From assembly GCF_024362695.1 (NCBI RefSeq), contig NW_026063266.1, positions 186,001 to 250,000 on the forward strand: 64,000 nt of DNA. Reading direction: 5' to 3'. This stretch comes from Pectinophora gossypiella. Lineage: Eukaryota; Arthropoda; Insecta; Lepidoptera; Gelechiidae. The notes under the pieces are model-generated. The model ran no database searches. It was not told where the DNA came from and saw nothing but the letters and a program-made list of their open reading frames with translations. Positions 44,293-52,151 of this stretch are shown one piece after another. The position numbers and the translations under genes are program-made. The stretch's first letter is position 1, and the number at the start of each line of letters is the position of its first letter.

Positions 44293-44706
44293 CTGTGTGA
44301 ACATTGTAACGGTGTGATATGATTTTACACTGCCTACAAAATAGATACCTATTGAATTGGTGCATACTGTGTGAGCTACACTATGTGTCATAATTATTAT
44401 TATTGAGTTGCAAACTTGTAGGTGTTACAAACAATAACTGTGTGACAACAATCTAACTACGTGAGTTACAGGCTAGATATTTTTAATACTGTGTGATGCA
44501 AATACTGTGTGATGCAAATACTGTGTGATGCAAATACTGTGTGATGCAAATACTGTGTGATGCAAATACTGTGTGACATATCTGCTGTGTGATAAATTAA
44601 TACTTGACTGTGTGAACTGTGTGATGGAATGCCAAAATTGGTAGCTGAACTGTGTGATAAACATAAAGAAAGTCACTGTGTGAAGAGTTTAACATTTCCT
44701 GTGTGA
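44293..44706 (+). repeat. CTGTGTGA motif array with 16-bp tandem core
   Basis: CTGTGTGA occurs 15 times in 414 bases (44293, 44367, 44438, then every 16 from 44489 to 44585, 44608, 44617, 44650, 44676, 44699). The core 44485-44580 is five exact AATACTGTGTGATGCA units plus one partial. Unit junctions create ATGCAAAT five times, the octamer bound by POU-domain factors in animals. All copies have the same orientation. Confidence 0.95.
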
Positions 44707-44725
44707 ACTTAATACATAATACACA

Positions 44726-44974
44726 ATGTCACGTCGTAGTATTGGAGCGCACAAAGTCACCCACAAGGAATCACATAAGAATATAGGTCAGGCAGGGTGG
44801 GTACAAATGAAACAAATACTGTGCTGTCTTTTCTTATTTCAGAACACGACGGCTGCCAAAATGTCCACCAACAACGCGGGCTACTCGACAGTCCCTGAGC
44901 GCCGCGGTGGGCCGCGCCCGTTGCAGGATGGCCGAGTGTTAGCGGCATCGTCATCTACCGCCACTTATCTTTGA
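44726..44974 (+). other. Short frame and splice-acceptor-like site before the Gypsy G 3' LTR
   Basis: An 82-codon frame runs from ATG 44726 into the LTR. Within it, CTTTTCTTATTTCAG at about 44828-44842 looks like a polypyrimidine tract and 3' splice site, followed by a markedly GC-rich stretch with a well-placed ATG (GCCAAAATGTCC). The stretch after that ATG would encode about 37 residues ending inside the LTR. I do not recognise it. It may be a spliced 3' exon or simply the conserved GC-rich edge next to the LTR. Confidence 0.35.
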
Positions 44975-45277
44975 TTTTCCATAGTTATTACATTTAAATT
45001 CAATCTAATTAAGTATAAATTAATGTACGAATACTATTTAGTTACTTAGTTATTTTATATTTCAGTTGTTTATTTGATTTTCTAATATGCGAATTGTATT
45101 GATGGGTAATTTATTTCTTTTGCTCTGGTAACACTTAAATTGGGTTATATCAAGTTTATAAAAGGCATGACATTTGGTTATTCGCGCTCATTCTGTTTTT
45201 GTTCTACCAACGATATAAACTGCAAGTTCGTGACAACTTCGTATTTTATTTCGACTACACTTGGAATCCCTTCAACA
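44937..45277 (+). repeat. Gypsy G 3' LTR (341 bp)
   Basis: Copy of 38483-38823. GGATGGCCGAG precedes it directly. Confidence 0.95.
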
Positions 45278-45281
45278 CCTT

Positions 45282-45716
45282 ATTAGGTTGACTATTTTTA
45301 TTGTTTTTCGACGGAGCGGGTAGTGACTCCTTAAATAAGCCTCTAGCAACTGTTGTTTTGTTTTTTTGTCTTTGTCTTTAGAATTGGGGTATCGAGTGAC
45401 ACTAAGAGAGTTGTCAGCTCAACAGGGGTATGAATGTGGGTAACATCCAGTGAAATGGATACTGGGTGCTACTATATGAAAGAAGTGAAAGGTGATTAAC
45501 GAAAGGCGAAGAATAACAGGTCGGGGTAATTGTTGTGCTTAGGGTTGTGCTGTGTAGATGTTGTTTGTGCTTCGTTACGTCCATAGAATTGTTTTGTCGT
45601 CTCGTCTTTGGAGACAGTTTTTTTTAAATTTAGACTGGTTGTGCGCTCCAGGCTCTATGGCTGAGGGCAGCCGTGTTTCTCACCCAGTTCGAAACCTCTC
45701 GTGGGTAGGGGGGTAT
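45282..45716 (+). other. Gypsy D1 post-pol region, second part, with polypurine tract
   Basis: Continues D1 after Gypsy G (TATTAGGTTGAC) and aligns with D2 16440 down to 15949. The polypurine tract CGTGGGTAGGGGGGTAT is at 45700-45716. No gene. Confidence 0.85.
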
Positions 45717-46049
45717 TGTAACGAAGCATTTCGGACCAACGAGCCTTGTAGCGACATCTTGTGGTTTCTGACGATATAACGTTGTTTTTATATTTTACCC
45801 GCAGGAAATCACAGATGGCGCTGCAGGGTTATCGATGGGCCCGAATATTTTTAATTATTTTATTTTCTTCAAAATTTGGTATATTAAAATTATCTGCAAC
45901 ATTTATTTTTGATATATTATAATTATATTGTTTAAATTTTGGGATCAAACAAGTCGATCGATTGTTGTCGTTGATTCGGCGAATTTATGGTTTGGTAGAT
46001 TTTTTCTAGTTTGGCAATATTGTGGGTTCGTGTGTCAGACTGACAGCTG
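45717..46049 (+). repeat. Gypsy D1 3' LTR, first 333 bases
   Basis: Matches 9412-9744. Similarity stops after GACAGCTG at 46049, where BEL/Pao coding sequence begins. The remaining 1.2 kb and the B-gag flank are absent. Confidence 0.9.
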
Positions 46050-46410
46050 ACAATCCTATGCGGCCCCCCACGCGTATCAAACCGTCTTCAAAAAATGGAT
46101 TTAAGCTATTTAACTTAGATCCCTTGGGCAGAGGTTGGCTTTGTGATAGTGCCTTATATTCAAGAGGTAATGATTCCATTTGTGATAGCTGTATTAATTT
46201 ATATTTAGCGTGTTTTAACTCCTCGGTGCTCAATGGACCTAAGTGTTTGTTGTTTTTAAATTGTGCGTTATTTTTGTAGCGGTATATGTATGCAACTACT
46301 CGTATTAGTTTTGTGTCACTCGACCAACGAGAGAATAAGTCCTGCCTAAATGTGTTGGAGTGAGATGGCTGTTGTTTGGTGCTAGAAACAAGACATATTA
46401 TTATGCTCAT
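46050..46410 (-). pseudogene. BEL/Pao retrotransposon pol fragment before integrase
   Basis: About 120 codons in one frame carry the stretch known from BEL/Pao polyproteins just ahead of the integrase: FSRWSSDTKLIRVVAYIYR, then LSTEELKHAKYKLIQLSQ and the marker LNPFFEDGLIRVGGRIG. It ends abruptly at the D1 LTR break (46049), so the integrase itself is missing. No LTR or other part of this element is seen. How the D1 LTR and this piece were joined is unknown. Confidence 0.8.
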
Positions 46411-46984
46411 CTACTCCCGAAGCAATCGCACTATCTTCACAAAAAGATTTCGCCTGCGAATCGATTTCTTCTGTTTTGTTTTGCGGCGGCGGCGGCGGTG
46501 AGCGATGTAGCTTCGGCATAGTGTTTGGAGCAACTCTCCTTCGTCAAGTACCAGGGCAGCAGCAAAAATAGCAAGTAGTTTGATCGAGGGGTCAAGATAG
46601 TATGGTGGCAATCGAGAGATTCATACGATATCACGTTCCGTCCACCGTTAGTTGACCTCTAATTTGCGGCCGTGTTAGGGGGTCAAGATAATGTGGTGGT
46701 TATCGACTGTTTCGTACAATTTCGCTTTCCGTCCAAAGTAAGTTGAGCTCTGATTACTGAGGTGTACAGATTAAATTTACTGCATAAATAGTATTTTGTT
46801 TATACGCACTTAAGAGCCAGTTTTGGGCGTGGTGTCCATCGTAGGCGGCAATGCACAGGAATTAGAACTGTCGAAGGCGTCCGTAACTAGTATGCGTTGT
46901 TGATCACTCCTAGCGTTTATGCGCTCCTATTTTTTGAAACTGATTTTTGGTTGCAAATTCGTTAATTTAATTGTAAAATAAAAT
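46411..46984. other. Unassigned stretch with a GCC/CGG run and a degenerate 91-bp duplication
   Basis: Contains (GCG)n-type repeats near 46483-46500 and two related blocks beginning GGGGTCAAGATA at 46588 and 46679, both continuing through GTGG...ATCG, TTCCGTCC and GTTGA-C/G-CTCT. I see no coding homology. It may be untranslated DNA of the BEL/Pao element or of Gypsy H. Confidence 0.5.
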
Positions 46985-47763
46985 TTCGCGCGGATTTATT
47001 CTATGGCACGTCTGGTCGGTTCAGAGATCCGGAGGGGATAGATAATAGCGCGTGGTCGAACCCGTTACACGTAGTACCGAAGAAGGATGGGCAAATACGT
47101 CCTTGCGGGGATTACCGGGCTCTTAACGCTATTACTAAACCGGATAGGTACCCAATTCCGCATCTGCAGGATTTTACTTATGTGGCAGGTAATAAGAAAG
47201 TTTTTTCACGGCTTGACCTTAACAGAGCGTACCATAATATTTTGGTCGCTCCTGAAGATATTGATAAGACCGCTATAACAACACCTTTTGGTTTATATGA
47301 GTTTACGCGCATGACGTTTGGGTTGCGAAACGCGGCTCAAACTTTCCAAAGGTTCATGACTAATTCCGTTTTTCAAGGTCTGGAAAGCCAATTAGAAAGC
47401 TTAGGTGCGGATCCAAATTTTTATTTTTGTTACATTGATGACGTTATCGTAGCTAGCGAGTCGGAGGAACAACATAGAATGCATTTGGAAGCAATATTCG
47501 AAAGATTGAACCGATTCGGAATTACAATTAATTTATCCAAATGTGCTTTTGGGCAATCAAAAATCGATTTTCTAGGTTACGAGGTGACGTCAGAGGGTAT
47601 AAGTCTTTTAAAAGATAAAGTTCAAGCAATAATTGACTTTCCGAAACCTAAAACTGTTGATCAGCTTAGGCGTTTCCTAGGAATGTTAAATTTTTATAGG
47701 TCTAGTTTACCTAGGGCCGCAGAACATCAGGCAGAATTAAATAAATATTTAAAGAACACATAA
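46985..47763 (+). pseudogene. Gypsy H reverse transcriptase
   Basis: The first codons (about 46988-47030) and the next (from about 47032: DNSAWSNPLHVVPKKDG) lie in different frames, and a further frame change occurs before 47182. From there RT is open to 47763: FSRLDLNRAYHNI, TPFGLYEFTRMTFGLRNAAQ, catalytic YIDD near 47434 and the connection FLGYEVTSEGI. A TAA at 47761 ends it. A spacer with stops then separates it from RNase H. The enzyme would be inactive as read. Confidence 0.85.
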
Positions 47764-47839
47764 TAACGGGTTCTTACCGCGTTTAAATGGGGATATGAGA
47801 CTCCCATAAACTTAAAACAATGTATATTTAAAGAATGCA

Positions 47840-49393
47840 AAAAAGAAAGATAAGTCTATCATTCAGTGGACAGTTGAGGCAGATGCTGCGTTTGCATTCT
47901 GCAAAACCAGCTTACAGGACGCAGTTGTATTAAGTTACCCAGTGGCTAACGCTGAGGTTGCTATAATGGCCGATGCGTCAAATGACTGCGTTGGTAGTGT
48001 GTTGCAAATTAAGGTAAATTCACACTGGAAACCTTTAGGCTATTTTTCTAAGAGGCTCAGTGACACCCAGTTAAAATATAGTACCTATGACAGGGAATTA
48101 TTGGCAATATACTTAGCGGTACATCATTTTCGTTATTTAATAGAAGGCAGGCCTCTGATTATATTCACTGACCATAAACCATTGGTTTATGCGTTTTCAA
48201 AAAAACCAAGTGACAAGGAGACCCCCAGGCGGATTAGGGAATTAATGTTCATAAGTGAATTTACAACTAATATTATGCACATTAATTGTAGTGAAAACAA
48301 AGTCGCCGATGCACTGTCACGTGTAGATACAATTTTATGTCCGACTGTACTTGACTTCGCGGAATTAGCGGTAGCGCAACGCAGTGATAGCGAGTTAGCT
48401 CAACTGTTATCGGACACCAACAGCGGGCAGTTGCAATTCAAGGGAATTGTTTTGCCTGACTGTGGGAGTGAAGTGACCTGTGAAATATCAACTAATATCA
48501 TAAGGCCGTATTTACCTATGGAATTTAGAAAAATTGCTTTTCACGCAGTACATAGCTTATCACATCCTGGAATTCGCACGACTAGGAAATTAGTTGCTGT
48601 TAAATATTTTTGGCCAAATATGAATGTAGATGTAGGCAATTGGGCCAAAACTTGCATTCAATGTCAAAGGTCAAAGGTCATTAGACACACTGTATCAGGA
48701 TTAGGGCAGTTCGAGGCGAGTAGTCGTTTCAGCCACGTCCACGTGGACCTGGTCGGCCCGTTGCGTACCTCGGAAGATGGCTATAGGTACTGTTTAACAG
48801 TAGTTGATAGGGCTACAGGGTGGCCGGAAGTGTTCCCACTTAAAGATATTTATGCTAAGATGGTGGCCATGATACTCTATGAGGGCTGGATCACGTGTTA
48901 TGGTTGTCCTGATAGGATTACAACTGACCAGGGCAGCCAGTTTGAGAGCAGCTTGTTTGCCTCCTTGATGAAATTTATGGGAACGAATAGGTTACGTACA
49001 ACGGCGTACCACCCGCAAAGTAATGGCGTGGTGGAACGCTTCCATCGTTCGTTGAAGGGAGCTCTTATGGCCCGGAGTGACCATGGGTTTTGGGTTGAGG
49101 AGTTGCCTACTGTGTTGCTAGGTTTGCGAGCAGCGCCGCGGAGCGACACTGGTGTCAGTGCCACTGAGTTAGCATTTGGTAAAACGTTGCGGTTGCCAGG
49201 CGATTTTTACGATGGTACAGGCACAAGAGTTAGCGATTCTTACGACTATGTAGAAAAAGTTAGAGAGACGATAGGTAGGCTTAAGCCAAGACCGGTAGGA
49301 CAAAGAGATGCCCGAACAGTCTTTATCCATCAGGATTTGCTTAAGTGGCTGCAAGTTGTCTTTGATTACTTGTGGCTCTGCCCACCCCATTAG
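47840..49393 (+). pseudogene. Gypsy H RNase H and integrase
   Basis: Open from 47942 to 49393, with the RNase H start upstream (about 47865, another reading segment). RNase H has MADASNDCVGS and FTDHKPLVYAF. The integrase has the zinc domain (HSLSHPGIRTTRK...CIQCQRSK) and DDE core (VHVDLVGPL, ITTDQGSQF, NGVVERFHRS with catalytic E). CsRn1-type HPGIR and DRFSHVH-like context is clear. The frame ends near 49393 in an AT-rich insertion of TATG repeats (about 49411-49430), which disrupts the link to the C-terminal part. Confidence 0.87.
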
Positions 49394-49439
49394 GGATTAC
49401 GGGCGTGAGTTTATGTATGTATGTATGTATTTGCTTAAG

Positions 49440-49740
49440 TGCACGCACGTTTTTGTTAGAGTAGATCTTGTAAAAAATCTCTCCAACCTCCGTACGACGG
49501 ACCATATCGTATTTTGAAGAGGACGGACAAATATTTTACTCTACAGATGCCGGATAAAGAAAGAAATGTTTCTATTGATATGTTAAAACCGGCGTACGTG
49601 CTTAATGACGTTCCTATCGTACACTCACAACAGCGTAGTGATACCGACACGAGTGATAGCGCGACAAGCGATACGCCTGTAACTCAGACCACACGCAGTG
49701 GTAGAAAGGTAATTAGACCTGTAAGATTTATAAACTCTTG
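49440..49740 (+). pseudogene. Gypsy H integrase C-terminus
   Basis: Two frames: a first bit near 49440-49500 and an open stretch 49514-49740. The latter has KRTDKYFTLQMPDKERN and DMLKPAYV, followed by a linker rich in serine, threonine and aspartate and the ending TRSGRKVIRPVRF, which is typical for CsRn1-type pol ends. A one-base shift joins them. Confidence 0.75.
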
Positions 49741-49988
49741 ATAACATTTATTGTTTGCCTCCTTGGTTATTGTTATTTACATTTTTTTTATTTTTTTACA
49801 TTGAATATTTACACCTTGTATTTTGATGATGGAATAAGATTCAGCATTTTTTTTTTTATAAACTAGGTAATGTCAATGACTTCTATTAGTGTTGTTTTTG
49901 GTACAATGTACATTCATAAATTTCTATATTTAAATGTTGACATTAACATAAAAAAAATATTTTATCTTGATATTTGAACTGTACGTAC

Positions 49989-50285
49989 ATGACAGTAATC
50001 AAGATAGGTTACAATCAAAGCAAACAGGAGCAAAATAATGTTGCTTTGACTCAGTCAGTATCCAACGAAGTCATGGGAAACAGAGTCAGTTTGATTGAAA
50101 TTGCGGTCATCGTTCTTTCCATCGTCGTCGTGTTGTCTGCGCTATGCTGTCTGAGAGACCAACTCAGAAAGCGGGTGCAGAGCTGGTTCCGGAAGGAAGC
50201 AGCCATAGCGGGCTGGTCTCCACCTGTGGTAAAAGTACACACGGTGCAGCCGCCGACTACTCCCAGTAGTAACGACGGATATTAG
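49989..50285 (+). CDS. Small predicted membrane protein after Gypsy H pol
   Basis: The frame runs from the TTG at 49974; the first ATG is 49989, giving 98 codons to the stop at 50283-50285. The N-terminal 30 residues are polar (asparagine, glutamine and serine rich), followed by one clear hydrophobic segment of about 20 residues (IEIAVIVLSIVVVLSALCCL, near residues 37-56), then a basic, arginine-rich stretch and a proline/threonine-rich tail. This looks like a single-pass membrane protein. It lies between pol and the putative 3' LTR, where an env gene would stand, but lacks any recognisable Env domain. The frame is intact while pol is broken. I do not recognise a family. Confidence 0.55.
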   Translation: MTVIKIGYNQSKQEQNNVALTQSVSNEVMGNRVSLIEIAVIVLSIVVVLSALCCLRDQLRKRVQSWFRKEAAIAGWSPPVVKVHTVQPPTTPSSNDGY

Positions 50286-50636
50286 TGATGTGATGGTGTA
50301 AAGGAAAAATTGTGTGAAAAGTGTAAATGGGCGAAAATGTTGCGGAAATTAATGTTAGTTAGTAGGTATGGTAGGAACGTAATGTTTTTTTTTTCTTTGT
50401 ATTGAGATGTAAGCAAATGTGTATTAATCTAAAAATATAATAACGATAATGTATTTCATTTTATTGCATTGCAAATTAGTAATGTTTAAAAGTAATTAAA
50501 TTTCAAAAGAAATAAGTAAATAATTAAATTCTCTAAATTATGCTATTCAAAATTAAGTAATAAGCGTTAGTAATACGTAAGATCGGATTTAATCAAAATT
50601 TTGTATTTTTTTTTTTTCTCTTTTAAGAGGGGCTAC
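50286..50636 (+). other. Gypsy H 3' noncoding region and polypurine-like tract
   Basis: AT-rich, no gene. It ends with TTTTAAGAGGGGCTAC (50621-50636), which looks like a polypurine tract before the candidate LTR. Confidence 0.5.
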
Positions 50637-50776
50637 TGTAGGTACACATGTGTATGTATACAGCAAATGCATGCGGTGACGTAACCGCGCTTGCAATAGC
50701 CCATCACCTATGTAGCGATAATTATATGTCTTAATAAAATGTATGTAATAGTTAGTTCTTGCTATACTGAAATACA
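50637..50776 (+). repeat. Candidate Gypsy H 3' LTR (about 140 bp)
   Basis: Begins TGTAGGTACAC and could end at AATACA (50776). It contains AATAAA near 50733. CsRn1-type LTRs are short, but with no 5' copy in the window the end is a guess. Confidence 0.4.
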
Positions 50777-51003
50777 GTGCAGACGTATTTACTTGTTTTA
50801 TTTACTGGACCTTCGATTAGAGATAAAGAGTTGGATATTTGGACTATTGATCAATCAATATATTAACTCTAAAGCCTTCACAATTTTACCTGTCAATCTA
50901 TTAATTATTTTCCACACTTTTTTATGATTTTTATAATTATTACTTATATCTTTTTTAATTGACTTATTTCTAGCTTTGTGCATTAATTTATTTGTTTTAT
51001 TCG
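50777..51003. other. AT-rich stretch, nothing recognised
   Basis: No frame, repeat or element end could be supported. Confidence 0.4.
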
Positions 51004-51885
51004 GTATTTATTTATTTATTTATTTATTGTTACTTGCATACTTTACAGCTAACATAATTTATATCTTTACAATAGCTTAAATTCTTGTTGGCCAATTAAA
51101 AAGTATGACAAATCAAATTTTACATTATAATAAGAGCGAATACATAAGACTTACACTTAATTAAAAACAGCTGATAAGATGAGATGAAATGGAATAAAAA
51201 AAAATTAAAAAGAAAAAAAAAATACAGGAATACACAACACATGTTGCACAAAGAGATCGGTGTGTGAGATTGTTAGGGTGTGTATGCGTGTGAAGTAGGT
51301 GAAGAAAGGTGTATTGTAGGTATGTATGTATAATTTATGTCTGCATGTTGTTACAAATTTTAAAGAAAATAAATTACGTCAGCTATGATGTGTGATCCGG
51401 TTCGTTATCAAATATAGGAAACTGTCTGACGATGAATTCTATAAATTCATTTCGTTTAAAAAAGAAGACATCTGCGGAACCAAAACTCTCCTCGTAGGTT
51501 GAAACTATTCTGTGTATGACAGAGTATTTGGCATAATTAGTCCGAGACATACCAGAGCACAAGGAACGTTTACGTCTGGTACGAGCAGTCCAGGTACAGA
51601 GGCCAACCCGCTCCGTCAGCGCGGGGCAATCCAGCAGGGCGTTAACAACGTCGTATAGAAACTTCATGTCCGCAATTACTCTCCTATTTTCGAGGGACCA
51701 CATACGAAAACGTATGAGCCTATCGTCGTAGTCCAATTTTCTCCTAATACGATAGCTTAATCTTTTTGTGAACCTTCGTTGGACAGATTCTAACTGAGCC
51801 TTATGTGTAACGTAAGACGGAGACCAGATCGGCGACGCATACTCCATGATGCTTCTGACATACGCGAAGTAAAGGGTCTGAAGTG
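51004..51885 (-). mobile_element. LINE Q: 3' end of a minus-strand LINE
   Basis: On the minus strand the C-terminal coding part (51885-51383) is followed by a 3' UTR and ends in (AATA)n (51028-51005). The piece is strongly 5'-truncated at about 51885. No target duplication was found. Confidence 0.75.
51383..51885 (-). CDS. LINE Q ORF2 C-terminal domain (partial)
   Basis: About 167 codons from the region after the RT palm: TLYFAYVRSIMEYASPIWSP, then QLESVQRRFTKRLSYR, as in Jockey-superfamily LINEs. The catalytic parts are missing. The open frame continues upstream to 52090, but those codons have no resemblance to LINE protein and probably belong to flanking DNA. Confidence 0.7.
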
Positions 51886-52116
51886 ATGTATTTGTTATAC
51901 ATAAGTCTATTTTGCATATTATTAACATCTCTTTTCCATATATCAAACAATTCCATTTTTTATTACACATGTATTTTAATTTATCTGTAATCCATGTACA
52001 TTGGTGTCTTTTACTCATATTTAATGTTTGTAGCATGACATCTTCGCGGCAAGCGGTCATGCAGCGACGAACATACCCGACGACCAGCAAATACCTACGA
52101 GCGGCGCGGCGACGCC
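51886..52116. other. Unassigned flank, turning GC-rich
   Basis: The first 160 bases are AT-rich and unassigned. From about 52040 the composition changes sharply to GC-rich and leads into the promoter below. Confidence 0.4.
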
Positions 52117-52151
52117 TATAAATACCGCAGCGCGCGCGCCTTCTCTCAGTT
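52117..52151 (+). promoter_or_regulatory. TATA box and initiator (core promoter) before unit J
   Basis: TATAAATA at 52117-52124 and TCAGTT at 52146-52151, with the initiator A (52148) 31 bases from the first T of the TATA box, the standard spacing of an arthropod RNA polymerase II core promoter. The 12-mer CTTCTCTCAGTT around the initiator is repeated at 54715-54726. Confidence 0.65.

Larger units (their letters stand above)
38483..45277 (+). mobile_element. Gypsy G: LTR retrotransposon with intact gag, dead pol, TSD CCTT
   Basis: The LTRs 38483-38823 and 44937-45277 are both 341 bp, start TGTTAGCGG, end CTTCAACA and show no difference to the eye. CCTT flanks them (38479-38482, 45278-45281). 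Gag-protease is open, while RT carries two stops and a frameshift. A long noncoding region with a 538-bp tandem duplication and a CTGTGTGA motif array precedes the 3' LTR. Mag-like by RT/integrase resemblance to B; inferred. Confidence 0.95.
9412..46049 (+). mobile_element. Gypsy D1: Osvaldo/Ulysses-like LTR element, interrupted by D2 and G
   Basis: The 5' LTR is 9412-10938, gag and pol run to 14376, resume at 36142 after D2, and end at 37967. A region of about 1 kb without genes follows, itself split by Gypsy G, then a G-rich polypurine tract and 333 bases of 3' LTR. The 3' LTR breaks off at 46049 against BEL/Pao sequence. D2 proves the LTR ends by its AACT target duplication. Lineage is inferred from the long LTR, the TGGCGCCC (tRNA-Lys-type) primer site of D2 and the RT motif VYIDD. 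Confidence 0.9.
46985..50776 (+). mobile_element. Gypsy H: CsRn1/Kabuki-like LTR element, 5'-truncated, frameshifted
   Basis: RT, RNase H and integrase follow in order in several frames, then a C-terminal segment rich in S/T, a noncoding region with a small membrane ORF, a polypurine-like stretch (50621-50636) and a candidate short LTR. Gag and protease are missing. The RT motif YIDDVIVAS with DLNRAYHNI and the tail TRSGRKV fit the CsRn1 clade (Kabuki in Bombyx); inferred. Confidence 0.8.

Noticed and set aside
44485..44580. A CRISPR-like array.
   Set aside because: The repeat is a head-to-tail 16-mer without unique spacers, within a eukaryotic retrotransposon.
44726..44974. A captured host exon in Gypsy G.
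   Set aside because: The GC-rich stretch and a splice-like site are suggestive, but I do not recognise the peptide and the GC-rich edge may be a normal part of this lineage. Kept only as a low-confidence feature.
51886..52090. The first 65 codons of the minus-strand frame ending at 51383 as part of LINE Q.
   Set aside because: They show no resemblance to LINE C-terminal domains; the LINE part begins at about 51885, and the rest is flanking DNA that happens to be open.
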